NCBI GenBank assembly: GCA_947495915.1
Contig: CANMAW010000004.1
Location: 310,001 to 374,000, forward strand
Length of the DNA: 64,000 bases
Direction: 5' to 3'
Origin: Maribacter algarum (ex Lu et al. 2025) (nom. illeg.)
Lineage (GTDB): Bacteria; Bacteroidota; Bacteroidia; Flavobacteriales; Flavobacteriaceae
Made by a program: the position numbers and the translations under genes. The notes under the pieces were generated by a model. The model was not told the DNA's origin, searched no databases, and worked only from the letters and a program-made list of their open reading frames with translations. Below, piece after piece: positions 1-9,601 of this stretch; position 1 is the stretch's first letter, and every line of letters starts with the position of its first letter.

Positions 1-1694
1 AGCAGCTCGAAGGGCTCTTGGTATACGGACCAAGCTTGTGGCGCGACTCCATTTTTTGGTACGATCTTATACCCTAAAGAGGCGCCTTCAGTTTTTGAAC
101 TAATAGTAATTTTTCCTTCGGAGGAATTGATTGTAGGTTCCAGGGTTACGGGCTTGGTTTTTTCACCATTCCATAATTTTCCAATGAGTTCTTTTTCCGG
201 GAGGTTGGGTTCGTCGCCTATTGCATCCAACCATCGATCCATCTCAGTTCGTAATTCATCTAGTTTTTCCGCATGTTTGGGATCCTTGGCCAAATTGTGA
301 AGTTCAAAGGGGTCGGCCACACAATCAAATAATTCCTCAGCGTCTTTACTGCTTCTAAACCACTGGGCTTGAATGCTATCCAGTTTTCCTTCTTTACGCA
401 AGCGCAGTAACTCGTGCATCGCAGGTATGCGTTCCCGATATGCTACCGGTAAATAATAGCCTTGTTCCGGTCGGTAATTGCGTAGGTATTTGTAACGTTT
501 ATCCCGTACCGCGCGAATAACATCCGTAAAGCCATCAAAGCGGTCGGCAGCAGCGTGAATATATCTTCTATCTTTCTTTGCTTTATATTCTCCTAAAAAA
601 GCCTGCCCTTGCATATATTCTGGAGGATTCATCCCAATTAGGGAAAGTAAGGTGGGTGCAAAATCAACAAAGCTGACCAATTGATCATCTCGCGTTCCGG
701 CATGTAATTGATTTGGAAAACGGACGATCATCGGCGTATTTAGGCCTGAATCATAAATCAAACGTTTTTCCCTGGGTAAGGGTCCCCCGTGGTCTCCGTA
801 GAAAACGATGATCGTATTTTCAAGAAGTCCGTCGGCCTCCAATTGTTTTAGAACAGCACCGACTTGTCTGTCCATCTCAGCAATATTGTTGTACAACTTC
901 CACATATCACGGCGAACGACTTCGGTGTCAGGCAAATACGGCGGAATGTTAAACTTAGTGTCATTAGAAAGATGAATCGGTGTGTCTTCCTCGGCCATTC
1001 TGTTTTGAGCGTGCGAGGCTCCATAATTCTTCCATTTATAATTGCGATCGCCCGATTGGTAATGCCTTGTTTCAATTTCTCGATAGCCATAGGGCTCGAA
1101 CAATCCCGATTCGTGCGTCTCTGTAAAATTCACAACTGAAAAGAAGGGCTGATCCTTGGCGCGATTTCTCCAATGTGCATACGGACTACTTTCATCCCAA
1201 GCCGTTACAGGTGCCTTAAATTGATAATCCTCTTTATAATTATTTGAACAATAATAGCCGTTCATACGAAGTAGCTCACTGACCATTCGGGTTGACGGTG
1301 GCGGAATTGCTTCATATTTAGGTAGGCCCGTCTCCTCGGTATTTGAAGTGGTGCGCATGTGCTTGGCACCAATGCTGGATGGATACATTCCCGTGGCAAT
1401 GGCCGCTCTACTCGGAGCGCAGACACCCGAGGTTGAAAATAAATTTGGATACACTACACCCTCTTTGGCCAAGCGACTCAAGTTGGGCGCTACGATTGTA
1501 GAATCACCAAAAGGTGGAATATAGGGTCCCATGTCTTCTGTGACCAGCCATAAAATATTGGGGCGTTTAGGTAATTCTGTTTTCAATTCGGCTCTTGAAT
1601 CCGTCTCTATTTCTTTGGTTTTTGTTTGGCAACTTGTTAATATATTACCAACATAAAAGAGGATTGTTACCAAAAATAAAGCAGCTTTTTTCAT
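1..1694 (-). CDS. Sulfatase, family S1 (heparan N-sulfatase-like), 3' end cut by window
   Basis: The ATG at 1694 opens a frame that stays open to base 1, so the C-terminus lies outside the window. The N-terminus is a signal or lipoprotein peptide (Lys-rich start, hydrophobic run, then ILTSCQ). The sulfatase core begins with PNILWLVTEDMG, and the formylglycine motif is GVCAPSRAAIATGMY, with Cys as the modified residue. A second metal-site region, VFYGDHGGP, follows. Near the visible end a segment of the form EGKITISSKTEGASLGYKI resembles the small beta domain seen after some S1_8-type sulfatases. It should hydrolyse sulfate esters or sulfamates on a glycan in the periplasm or at the cell surface. 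It is the last visible gene of the eight-gene minus-strand operon, 11 bp after the GH106-like gene. The exact substrate is inferred from context (ulvan). Confidence 0.9.
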   Translation of the reverse strand, partial: MKKAALFLVTILFYVGNILTSCQTKTKEIETDSRAELKTELPKRPNILWLVTEDMGPYIPPFGDSTIVAPNLSRLAKEGVVYPNLFSTSGVCAPSRAAIATGMYPSSIGAKHMRTTSNTEETGLPKYEAIPPPSTRMVSELLRMNGYYCSNNYKEDYQFKAPVTAWDESSPYAHWRNRAKDQPFFSVVNFTETHESGLFEPYGYREIETRHYQSGDRNYKWKNYGASHAQNRMAEEDTPIHLSNDTKFNIPPYLPDTEVVRRDMWKLYNNIAEMDRQVGAVLKQLEADGLLENTIIVFYGDHGGPLPREKRLIYDSGLNTPMIVRFPNQLHAGTRDDQLVSFVDFAPTLLSLIGMNPPEYMQGQAFLGEYKAKKDRRYIHAAADRFDGFTDVIRAVRDKRYKYLRNYRPEQGYYLPVAYRERIPAMHELLRLRKEGKLDSIQAQWFRSSKDAEELFDCVADPFELHNLAKDPKHAEKLDELRTEMDRWLDAIGDEPNLPEKELIGKLWNGEKTKPVTLEPTINSSEGKITISSKTEGASLGYKIVPKNGVAPQAWSVYQEPFEL

Positions 1695-1705
1695 TTGTTC
1701 ATCAG

Positions 1706-3985
1706 TTAATTTGAAACCCAAAAAATCGAACTCACCGGATTCAACTTTAGCCTACATTTTGTATAATATTGACCATCTTTTTGAAAATGGGCGATATTCT
1801 TGAGTTCTGTAATGTTTCCGCTATGTGGATTTGCTTCCGTTAAATGCCGTTTTCCTGTCAATGTGACTTCTGTAATAATAGTTTCATCACTTGAATTGGC
1901 AAAATAATAGATATGCCTGCCATCTTTTATTTTATGAATGTATGAGAACTTACCAAGGTCTGTAGATAAGACTGGGTTTGGCGAAAACTGAACATCGGGT
2001 ATCACATGCCCTTTGATAACCTCTGAAAGGTTTTGTGTTTTAGGGCTGGGGATAAATATAGCTCGTCCACCATTTCCATTGGTCTTCTCTTGAGTTGTAG
2101 AACTGTTTGAGGATAAGGGGTCGATACCAAAAATATCCGATATCAAGTCTTTTACTTTTTTATCCTCGCCCATTTCAGAAGATTTAAAAGGTAATTGAGT
2201 GGTTGATATAACCAGACCCCCACTTTGATAAAAGTCTTTTATTTTTTCGAGTGTTTTATAAGAAATCACTTTACAGCCAGAGAGAATCAACACCTTATAT
2301 TTTTGGATATTTACTTTATTGTTTAGAGTTACACCCCCATCTTCGATGGTGTATTTCTTATTTAGGAACAACTCTGGATGGATAACGGTAAAGTCTTGTC
2401 GAATATCGTTTGTCAATAGTCCACTCACTCTTGGGTAATCAGTTTCTGGCGAAACAAAAAAGCCCTGACGGGTATCGTCGGGATCCTCGAATCGATACCA
2501 ACCCGCCAGTTCTTCGAAAGGATAGAGCACCCCGATATCGGCAACCCGCCTGCCACCTTGGAGCAGCATACAGGATCTACCCACAAATTCGGAATAAGAT
2601 GGCAGAGCCGGAGCTATTTTATCACTATATGGTGAAACCAAGGGAGAAATATAGACCTGCTCTGGATTGTACCATAATCCATGGGGAACAACAAAATTTA
2701 CACCTCTTACAAATAAATCCATCATAGGGCGGTACAGCATCAACGAATCAAAAGATTTCTCTTTGTAGGCCCCATAAATTTCAGTGGCAACAACTGGCTT
2801 ATCATAGTAATCTGCCGCGGAACTAATCAGCTTGTGCCCGTTCTGCCCAAACTGATAGGCTATTATAGCATCGGTCAGCGGAACTGCAGTATGCCTATAA
2901 AATTTAAAAATATCACCGTTCATGTCAATTGGGGTGGGGTCATAATTTCCTGGAGGGTGACCTGTGTCCAAAACACCGTGCTCTTGTGTCCATTGACCTA
3001 CTAGTTTTGGAAACCCCTCAGCCAGAAGCTCGGCCCGTGTATTGAAAAAGGCATGTCGCACAGATTGCGTTTTCGGCCCAATATCATACCAAAGCGCAGG
3101 ATAATAGGGTTTTGGATCATAACCATTTAGTTCCTCAAATTTCCCGTTGAAAAGGCCCGTCCATGTTCTTGGATGTTTCCAGAAACCTACATCATCGAAA
3201 AAAGTCATTTTGATAGTTTTACCAAAATAGGTGCCGAAACGATTATAATATTCGTCATATGTTAGCTCAATCATTTTTCTTACCGCTGTGGTGTCAAGAT
3301 AATCGACCACAGGAAATGCTTTGTGATAGCTGTCTTTCACCATAACGAAATACATGATCTTCCATGCTCCTTGTGGTATTTTCCAGGATAGTAATCCGTC
3401 TTTCAAAAATTCTGAAAGTTCAATTCTTTCCAATGTTTTCTGGTTCATGGCGACCACAGAAAGTAGTTTTCCATCAGGTACGTAGTCCTCAAAATTGGCC
3501 GGACCCTTTATCGACCTTTCTACTTTATCCAACCGTTTCATAGTATGTTGGGGGAAAAGTTCTCCTAATTTTCCCCCGGCCATACCGCTTGGAAAATCGT
3601 TATCATCATATAAAATTACCTGCATGTCCAATTCTTCCGCAGTATCCAAAACATCTTGAAAACGTTCTAAATATTCTTTGGACAGAAATTTAGGAGTTGT
3701 GCCAGGTTTTCCATTTTTTTTCGGTGCCAGGGGCAGCAAACTAATACCACTAAAACCAGCCAATTCTTTAGCATCTTTCATTTGTTTACGAATACCTTGG
3801 GGAGTCAATTCTCCGTTAATGTGCCAAAATGGCATTGGCTTGTATTGTTTGGGCGGATTCCTAAAATCATTGACCAAGTTTTCGGGGAGTGGTGTATTTT
3901 TAGATATGCACGAACTGATTAAAAATCCCATGAATATACATAAGAACAGGACGTTTTGTAGCCTAGTTATTTTAATACTGTTCAT
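1706..3985 (-). CDS. GH106-like glycoside hydrolase (putative alpha-L-rhamnosidase), lipoprotein
   Basis: This 759-residue protein has a lipoprotein signal (hydrophobic run ending LISSC, Cys about residue 26). The mature N-terminus, MPFWHINGELTPQGIRKQM, and the YDDNDFPSGMAGG segment match the layout of GH106-type rhamnosidases: a TIM barrel that opens with a W/H-rich strand and has a P-S-G loop. Later blocks (EIYGAYKE, RGVNFVVPHGLWYN, a D-IGVLYP strand) also fit that layout. It is shorter than typical GH106 proteins and ends without an obvious C-terminal galactose-binding domain. It starts 2 bp after the stop of the heparinase-like gene, so it is translated from the same operon. Alpha-L-rhamnosidase activity on ulvan or rhamnan fragments is inferred. 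A different exo-glycosidase specificity is possible. Confidence 0.68.
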   Translation of the reverse strand: MNSIKITRLQNVLFLCIFMGFLISSCISKNTPLPENLVNDFRNPPKQYKPMPFWHINGELTPQGIRKQMKDAKELAGFSGISLLPLAPKKNGKPGTTPKFLSKEYLERFQDVLDTAEELDMQVILYDDNDFPSGMAGGKLGELFPQHTMKRLDKVERSIKGPANFEDYVPDGKLLSVVAMNQKTLERIELSEFLKDGLLSWKIPQGAWKIMYFVMVKDSYHKAFPVVDYLDTTAVRKMIELTYDEYYNRFGTYFGKTIKMTFFDDVGFWKHPRTWTGLFNGKFEELNGYDPKPYYPALWYDIGPKTQSVRHAFFNTRAELLAEGFPKLVGQWTQEHGVLDTGHPPGNYDPTPIDMNGDIFKFYRHTAVPLTDAIIAYQFGQNGHKLISSAADYYDKPVVATEIYGAYKEKSFDSLMLYRPMMDLFVRGVNFVVPHGLWYNPEQVYISPLVSPYSDKIAPALPSYSEFVGRSCMLLQGGRRVADIGVLYPFEELAGWYRFEDPDDTRQGFFVSPETDYPRVSGLLTNDIRQDFTVIHPELFLNKKYTIEDGGVTLNNKVNIQKYKVLILSGCKVISYKTLEKIKDFYQSGGLVISTTQLPFKSSEMGEDKKVKDLISDIFGIDPLSSNSSTTQEKTNGNGGRAIFIPSPKTQNLSEVIKGHVIPDVQFSPNPVLSTDLGKFSYIHKIKDGRHIYYFANSSDETIITEVTLTGKRHLTEANPHSGNITELKNIAHFQKDGQYYTKCRLKLNPVSSIFWVSN

Positions 3986-3987
3986 AG

Positions 3988-6462
3988 CTAAGCTTTTATA
4001 TTGTATCTCAGAGCGCCTCTTTGTTCAGAATTTGATTTCAGCTCTTTTGTTCCATATTTCAGCAGTTTACCTTGACCTATGTAAAGGATGACGTGGGTCG
4101 TATTGTCGTTAACGGTCTTCCGAACAATTCCAAACCGCCCCTTGAAATACAGGTTTAAGTCTTCATTTTTATAGATAGTATTTTCCCTATCCTGTGAAAT
4201 AATAATATCGGTAATAAGGGATCCATCAACTTTTGAGGTTACGATAGCACCGATTATCTTATCACCATCCAACAAAGGCTCTACCTTTTGAACAACGGAA
4301 TTCTTATCGGTCGAGGGCTCAAAAACACCAATGAAGGGCCGTTCCCAGGCTTCTCCCTGTTGACGAATGGCCAACACTTGGGTCTTTTTATCAACATAGC
4401 CATTTTTTGCCTCACGGGTCGGGGGCGCCAAGGCTTTGGTATATTCCCTTTGCACACCTTCTGGTACAAAGAGGTGCATATATCGGTTATTATGGTCAAT
4501 ATCGAACCGAATTTTTGTGCCCTTATCCGTTATAGGGGTCGTCTTTGTAGCCTCAAAATAGCGCCAACCTGGAGATTTTACGACATCTCCAATATTATTT
4601 TGATAGCGGTCGGTTGCTTTTACTTGCAGCTCTTGGTCGTTAAAAGTACCGATTCGGGTATTGTCCCCTATATTATGGTAAATATAATCGTGGAATTTGT
4701 TTTCGGTACGTGATTTTGAACGAAAGACATCCACATAGTACCCCGTAGTTTCGCTCGTTCTGATGGTACTAAGGGTTCTTTGTTGTTCCGCATGGTTAAC
4801 GGTATCGTCCAAATACTGGGTAGCAAAACTAAATTCCCCTGCAATACCCTCTTTTAAGTGTTTTGGTTCTGCCGCTATATTGACCACCGTATTCTGCCAA
4901 ACATTGGCCTTGTCTTTCCAAGAACCTTCATCCCGGCCATGGGAAGTGCCATTGACCACCACCGTATTATTGCCCGCATACAATCTAAAATAGTGTTCGT
5001 GCAATGGAATTTGGCGTTCGGGAACGGTGCGTGGTAGGCCCGCATTGGGTGCCATAACGTATCCGGCACCATAGAGTTCCATGCTGATTCCAGTCACATG
5101 GGAATGGACGTAATGGGCTCCCCCAATAATGCCACACAATCCGTATAATTCATTGTTATTTTCAACATAATTTCGCTGCAAGGCCACCCCGGCATGTTCT
5201 ACAACCACCGTTTTTTTGTCAAAATCAATTTGACTGTCGAGGTCTTCGGGAATGTCGACCCCCCAGAACAATTCCAAGTGTTGGTATTGGTCGTAAGGAC
5301 CATCGGTTATGATGTTAGGGTGATACCCCCCTTTTGCCCTATCGGCTTGTCCAAGGGCCAATTTTGCTTTTTCAGCGATATTCGTTAAGTTACGTCTTTG
5401 CGCAAAATGGAGGGCATAGCGATAGTTTTTGGCCGAAAAATCGTTGTTGCGCTTGGAATCTCCATACCGTACAAACCGCCTATCTGGATAACGTAGATAG
5501 TCGTACAAAAAACTTCCATTGAAAATATGTTTTGCCCCAGCGGTTACCTCCAATTCGGGTTTTATGCGATCGATGATATTTAAGTTCATGCTCACAATGG
5601 GCATAAAACCATAGCTCAACGATTCTGGCCATAACCCCTGTTCTGAAAAGATGGGCAGTATGGTGTTCTTAAAGGAGTTTTGGTGCGCGGTCCCTTTTTC
5701 CCAAAACACATCGAACAATCGCTCCCTTTCCGCATCGTCTTCAACACATAAAATACCAAAAAGGGCGCCTGGAGAAGTCAATATGGGGTGGTTACTTACA
5801 ATCCGACCGTGAACATCGGGTTTTCCATATTCTTGCAGCACACTTCCCACCATATTCTTTAGGGCTTTTTGAGCCTTTTGGTCGTCGTAAGTAATGTATT
5901 TGCCTTTGGACGGACAGTATACCTTAACGTTTTTCTTTTTTAGAAAGGGATGGATAAAGTCGTAGGCAAGGGCAAAATGCGGATAGGTAGTCCTCGGGTC
6001 AAAAAATGCGTTCCCTGAGATGGTGGTCGTTACTGGTGTACGGGGTGCCAGTTCTTCGATATAAACCAGTAGGATGTCCGCCGCCATTTGGGCATAGGTC
6101 TCATCTTGTTCTAGGTAATAAAGCATGCCAGCTTCAGAGGCTAGTTTCAGTACCTTATGGTGGCCCAATGCCAAAGGGGCCCCCTCTTGTTCCGTTTTTT
6201 TTTCACTTCCGTCGCGAAATACGGGGATGCTGTCCAAGATGCCAGTGGGATCCTTGCGATGCATTTTTAGTCGCTCATCCACATTGAGGTGCAACTGGTT
6301 TACCATATCTTTTGCCCATTGATGTTGACCAATTGTTTTTAAAAGGGCAGGTCTTTCCGATATGGTAGTGTAGATAACGGGGTGCTCAAGGTTTTGGGCC
6401 CATACCATCCCCATAAATAAGAGTAGGGTTAAACTAAGAATTGAACAAGTCTTTTTTCTCAT
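3988..6462 (-). CDS. Heparinase II/III-like polysaccharide lyase or oligosaccharide dehydratase
   Basis: The ATG at 6462 is preferred over an upstream in-frame GTG (6489), because it starts directly at a signal peptide (MRKKTC, hydrophobic run, cleavage near VWAQ). The product has 824 residues. The N-terminal half is an alpha-helical toroid (HPVIYTTISERPALL, then YPHFALAYDFI). The C-terminal half is the heparinase II/III beta-sandwich, with the conserved GGAHYVHSHVTGISMELYGAG block, where His and Tyr would act on a uronate, and a NTVVVNGTSHG segment. Proteins of this fold in ulvan loci include both lyases (PL40-like) and the P29-type dehydratase that removes water from a terminal uronate. The sequence alone does not say which applies here. 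It lies between the ThuA-like and GH106-like genes in the operon. Confidence 0.8.
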   Translation of the reverse strand: MRKKTCSILSLTLLLFMGMVWAQNLEHPVIYTTISERPALLKTIGQHQWAKDMVNQLHLNVDERLKMHRKDPTGILDSIPVFRDGSEKKTEQEGAPLALGHHKVLKLASEAGMLYYLEQDETYAQMAADILLVYIEELAPRTPVTTTISGNAFFDPRTTYPHFALAYDFIHPFLKKKNVKVYCPSKGKYITYDDQKAQKALKNMVGSVLQEYGKPDVHGRIVSNHPILTSPGALFGILCVEDDAERERLFDVFWEKGTAHQNSFKNTILPIFSEQGLWPESLSYGFMPIVSMNLNIIDRIKPELEVTAGAKHIFNGSFLYDYLRYPDRRFVRYGDSKRNNDFSAKNYRYALHFAQRRNLTNIAEKAKLALGQADRAKGGYHPNIITDGPYDQYQHLELFWGVDIPEDLDSQIDFDKKTVVVEHAGVALQRNYVENNNELYGLCGIIGGAHYVHSHVTGISMELYGAGYVMAPNAGLPRTVPERQIPLHEHYFRLYAGNNTVVVNGTSHGRDEGSWKDKANVWQNTVVNIAAEPKHLKEGIAGEFSFATQYLDDTVNHAEQQRTLSTIRTSETTGYYVDVFRSKSRTENKFHDYIYHNIGDNTRIGTFNDQELQVKATDRYQNNIGDVVKSPGWRYFEATKTTPITDKGTKIRFDIDHNNRYMHLFVPEGVQREYTKALAPPTREAKNGYVDKKTQVLAIRQQGEAWERPFIGVFEPSTDKNSVVQKVEPLLDGDKIIGAIVTSKVDGSLITDIIISQDRENTIYKNEDLNLYFKGRFGIVRKTVNDNTTHVILYIGQGKLLKYGTKELKSNSEQRGALRYNIKA

Positions 6463-6544
6463 CGTTGGTGTCTTTTGTGTTAGGGCCACCGAATGCGATC
6501 AAGAAAGCGGAGCCCTTATTACTTTTTTTCTTCAATGGCTATTT

Positions 6545-7534
6545 TTAGTTCGTTATCAATTGAAACGGTCTGCCATTTGGTTCGTTAACCGTTGGAAAAT
6601 CTGGTGGTATTTCTTGGGTAACGTCACCGGTAGCGGCCCATTCCACTCCCCTTGAGAATGAAACGATAAAGCCCACATTTTCAAAAGAATCGGTATCATG
6701 TCCCAAAGTAGTATGAAAAATGCGCCCCTTTCCGTAATCAATGACCATAAGTACAGGCTCGTGACGGTTCGTTGGAGCCTTTTTACTTTGGTCTTTACCT
6801 GTGGCCAAAATAGTCATCCGCTCCGCAGGTCCCCGAAGTTTTGCATAACATTCGTCAATACCTGTTAGCCAAACTTTGGGCATTCCCTTGGTGATGGGAT
6901 GCTCCGTATCACGGACTTCTACAGGAAACCGATGCCGCTCTCCGTGAGCTCCCGCTTCACCGGCAGTGCTATCGACCACCATTTTACCTGCATTGGAGTA
7001 ATAGACATAAGGCCCATCCTTCTCGTCTCGGTCGCCCCAGCCTCCCAAGCCTATCATTTGATTATAGGATTCCCATTCCGGGAACGAATTATCGGCAGCG
7101 TGCACACTTATAAATCCGCCACCATTTATTATATATGCCTCAAAGGCTTCTTGCGTTTCTTTAGGCCAGGCAGCGGCCCTCCATCCGAAATTGGAAATAA
7201 CCACATCATAGTTTTTGAATTCGGGCCCGAACGTCTCATCCACCATCGGTTGTTCTACCACCTCAACATTTCCGGTCTTAGCTAAAGGCAGAAAATCTTT
7301 TTCGCGTTCAGCCTTCCAGACATATTTAGTGCGTCGAATATCGACTTGAAAAAGATCTGTTTCCTCTAAATACTGTTTCATCATAATAGTAGACTTCGGC
7401 CATACTTCATGGTTGTTCTGACCGTCAACAATAAGTACTTTCAACTTTTCCTGGCCACTAATGGTAGAAGACAATAGGAAGATGATACCTAAGAAAAATA
7501 GTTTTGTTCGGATTGCAAAGAGATTGGTTTTCAT
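6545..7534 (-). CDS. ThuA-like domain protein, secreted
   Basis: This 329-residue protein has a signal peptide (MKTNLFAIRTKLFF, hydrophobic core, cleavage near TISGQ). The rest is a class I glutamine-amidotransferase-like ThuA domain: KVLIVDGQNNHEVWPKS at the first strand, NYDVVISNFGWRA, GGGFISVHAADNSFP, and GKGRIFHTTLGHD near the end. ThuA-like domains are common in sugar-utilisation loci, but their biochemical role is mostly unsettled. No Cys nucleophile is obvious in the usual elbow position, which reads SVHAAD. Its ATG overlaps the stop of the upstream gene by 4 bp, so the two are probably translationally coupled. A role on ulvan-derived sugars is inferred only from the operon. Confidence 0.85.
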   Translation of the reverse strand: MKTNLFAIRTKLFFLGIIFLLSSTISGQEKLKVLIVDGQNNHEVWPKSTIMMKQYLEETDLFQVDIRRTKYVWKAEREKDFLPLAKTGNVEVVEQPMVDETFGPEFKNYDVVISNFGWRAAAWPKETQEAFEAYIINGGGFISVHAADNSFPEWESYNQMIGLGGWGDRDEKDGPYVYYSNAGKMVVDSTAGEAGAHGERHRFPVEVRDTEHPITKGMPKVWLTGIDECYAKLRGPAERMTILATGKDQSKKAPTNRHEPVLMVIDYGKGRIFHTTLGHDTDSFENVGFIVSFSRGVEWAATGDVTQEIPPDFPTVNEPNGRPFQLITN

Positions 7535-9549
7535 GGGTTTTCAATATAGTTCAACAAAAGCTTCTCAACATCTTCAACCGTTCCTAATTTTAGACCACCG
7601 TTCGTAGCCCCGGTAATCCAATACAAGACCATACCTGCATCGGAGCAGTCCCACTTTCCTTTTTGAAAAGTGACCACGTCATCGACTTCTGCGATTTTTC
7701 CCAAAAGCCACACCCATTGTATTCTGGGGTCGGAATGGTTTTTTGCCCAATCCCATTTCTCTAAACTAACTTTTAGGTTGACGTTCTGATCTGGAATACG
7801 GACTTCTTCCACACCAAAATCCAAGATCTGCTGCCAAGAATAAAAATCGCCTGCATCATCATTGGCGGGATGATGTGTAACTACTTTGACATATTTGTGT
7901 TTTGATTTATTTGATGCATCCAAGGCGAGACCTATGATATCCGGTTCGCCTGCTTCGATAATCCATAAGGGATTTTCAGCAGTGGAAGCATTTATTGCTG
8001 CGGCCAAATCTTTGACGGTTTCATCTTGTTGCCATTTGGCATCAAAAAAAGTCAAGGCGTCAAACCCACCCCACCGCCTGGCGGTCACATCACATGCCAT
8101 CTGCATTAAAGCGTGCCTTTCTTTCTCTGCCCTTTCAGAAATCCGTTCGACCCTTTCTAGGTCACAGCTATGGGAGTAGTGCGCCAATCTGTCTTCAAGT
8201 CCTGTTGCGCGAAGTAAGGAAATAGAAACTGCCGTGCCACCAAGGTCATCAGGGTCTGGGGAATTCCCATCGGCAACAATCGCAATACGCCCTGCAGGTG
8301 GATTTATCGAGGGCATTCCTGTGGTATCAGACGTGGAAGAATCATCTAAAACGGCATTTCTAACTGCTTCACCTTTACCTACCGGGGTAAAAATGAGTCC
8401 GGCCCAGCGGGCCCTCGCCCATTCCTTGCCATCGGCACTTCCGATTTTTGCGCTCACACTGATGTTGTCTCCTTTGTTCAGTTGGACCTTCTCCCATAAG
8501 GCATTGAAATTACTGCCCTCATCAAACATTTTAAGAGTCATTTCAGGGGAAAAAGAACCCAATTCCATGTCGTTGATGGCCACGGTAAATTCAGATTGCC
8601 CATCGTTTTCACCAACACCAACGAACACTACATCATAAACCCCACTCTTAAAATTGAAGCTTGTGGCGGTCTTGGCTTCTTTTTGTTTATTTGGATTAAT
8701 GGCGAGCCATCTTCTTCCAGCATCACTGTAGAACCCCGTTCCTTCGATAGGAAAATCATCCACAGGCAAGGTTTTGTTTTCAATTACCGAAGTCCCTATT
8801 CGCTGAAAGTACGAAGGTTCGGGCCAATTTATTACTACGCGTGGCCCATTATCTTTGGGGACGTAATTCTTGTCCTTAGTCAAAACGAATTTGTCAAATT
8901 CAAATCCATCTTCACGCATGCTGAATTGAATGTCATGAATACCGCTCTCTGCGATATCCAAATAGATTTCGTGAGGTACACCACAATGCACTTCTTTGGT
9001 TCTTTGTTTGCTGGCCCATGTCCATTCGTTTTTGCCATCGCACCATTGCATGCGCTGGCCATGTTCGGGCCACTCACCGTTCAACCCCACATGTACCCCA
9101 TTATCTTCACCACCTGTGCTAAATGCCCGTACCCAAACATAATAGCGACCAGGATCATTGATCTTTACCTTGTAATGGAGAATAGCCATTTTGCCCGGTT
9201 CATTGGAAAAATTCTCGCCTCGAATCAAGGTATCAGCATGGGTAACACGGGTATCGGGTAATATTTCCATATAGGCATGGTTACTTGCACTACTGCCATG
9301 ATTTTCGTCTTCATCACGACCAACTTCAGGTGTTTCATGCCTGGTAGTCCGATACCATTGGCGAATTTCAGATTTACTTTGTTGGTAAAAATATTCGGCC
9401 TCTACGGCAACTTGACCATTCTTTTCTTCAAAGACATTTTTTTCGTTAAGTATCGGAGCTGTGAATTTTGATTCCTGGGAATAGGACTTCAAACCAAATA
9501 AGGTCAAGGCAATCGTTACAAAGACTAGTAGCTTAGTGTTCATTTTCAT
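7531..9549 (-). CDS. Secreted protein: carbohydrate-binding-like N-terminus plus nucleoside-hydrolase-like C-terminal domain
   Basis: This 672-residue protein has a signal peptide (MKMNTKLLVF, cleavage near KSYSQ). Residues about 35-235 form a beta-rich module starting GQVAVEAEYFYQQ, with YYVWVRAFSTGGEDNGVHVGLNG and a HDIQFSMREDGFEFDKFVL end, like the carbohydrate-binding modules found at GH115 C-termini. A second beta segment follows (about 240-410). From about 425 on, RIAIVADGNSPDPDDLGG is the Asp-rich N-terminal signature of the inosine-uridine nucleoside hydrolase/DUF1593 fold, with a later GEPDIIGLAL strand and a DAGMVLYWITG end. Nucleoside hydrolysis is unlikely in this setting. A glycosidase-like or other sugar role is possible but unproven. 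The 4-bp overlap with the ThuA-like gene suggests the two proteins work together. Confidence 0.75.
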   Translation of the reverse strand: MKMNTKLLVFVTIALTLFGLKSYSQESKFTAPILNEKNVFEEKNGQVAVEAEYFYQQSKSEIRQWYRTTRHETPEVGRDEDENHGSSASNHAYMEILPDTRVTHADTLIRGENFSNEPGKMAILHYKVKINDPGRYYVWVRAFSTGGEDNGVHVGLNGEWPEHGQRMQWCDGKNEWTWASKQRTKEVHCGVPHEIYLDIAESGIHDIQFSMREDGFEFDKFVLTKDKNYVPKDNGPRVVINWPEPSYFQRIGTSVIENKTLPVDDFPIEGTGFYSDAGRRWLAINPNKQKEAKTATSFNFKSGVYDVVFVGVGENDGQSEFTVAINDMELGSFSPEMTLKMFDEGSNFNALWEKVQLNKGDNISVSAKIGSADGKEWARARWAGLIFTPVGKGEAVRNAVLDDSSTSDTTGMPSINPPAGRIAIVADGNSPDPDDLGGTAVSISLLRATGLEDRLAHYSHSCDLERVERISERAEKERHALMQMACDVTARRWGGFDALTFFDAKWQQDETVKDLAAAINASTAENPLWIIEAGEPDIIGLALDASNKSKHKYVKVVTHHPANDDAGDFYSWQQILDFGVEEVRIPDQNVNLKVSLEKWDWAKNHSDPRIQWVWLLGKIAEVDDVVTFQKGKWDCSDAGMVLYWITGATNGGLKLGTVEDVEKLLLNYIENP

Positions 9550-9601
9550 TTCGTTTTAATTCCGTCTTGCTATACAGTACTTAGCGAATAGCAATTTTAT
9601 G

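Noticed and set aside
8596-9261. 221-codon plus-strand frame
   Set aside because: It lies wholly within the well-supported minus-strand CBM/nucleoside-hydrolase-like gene, and its translation shows no domain or signal.
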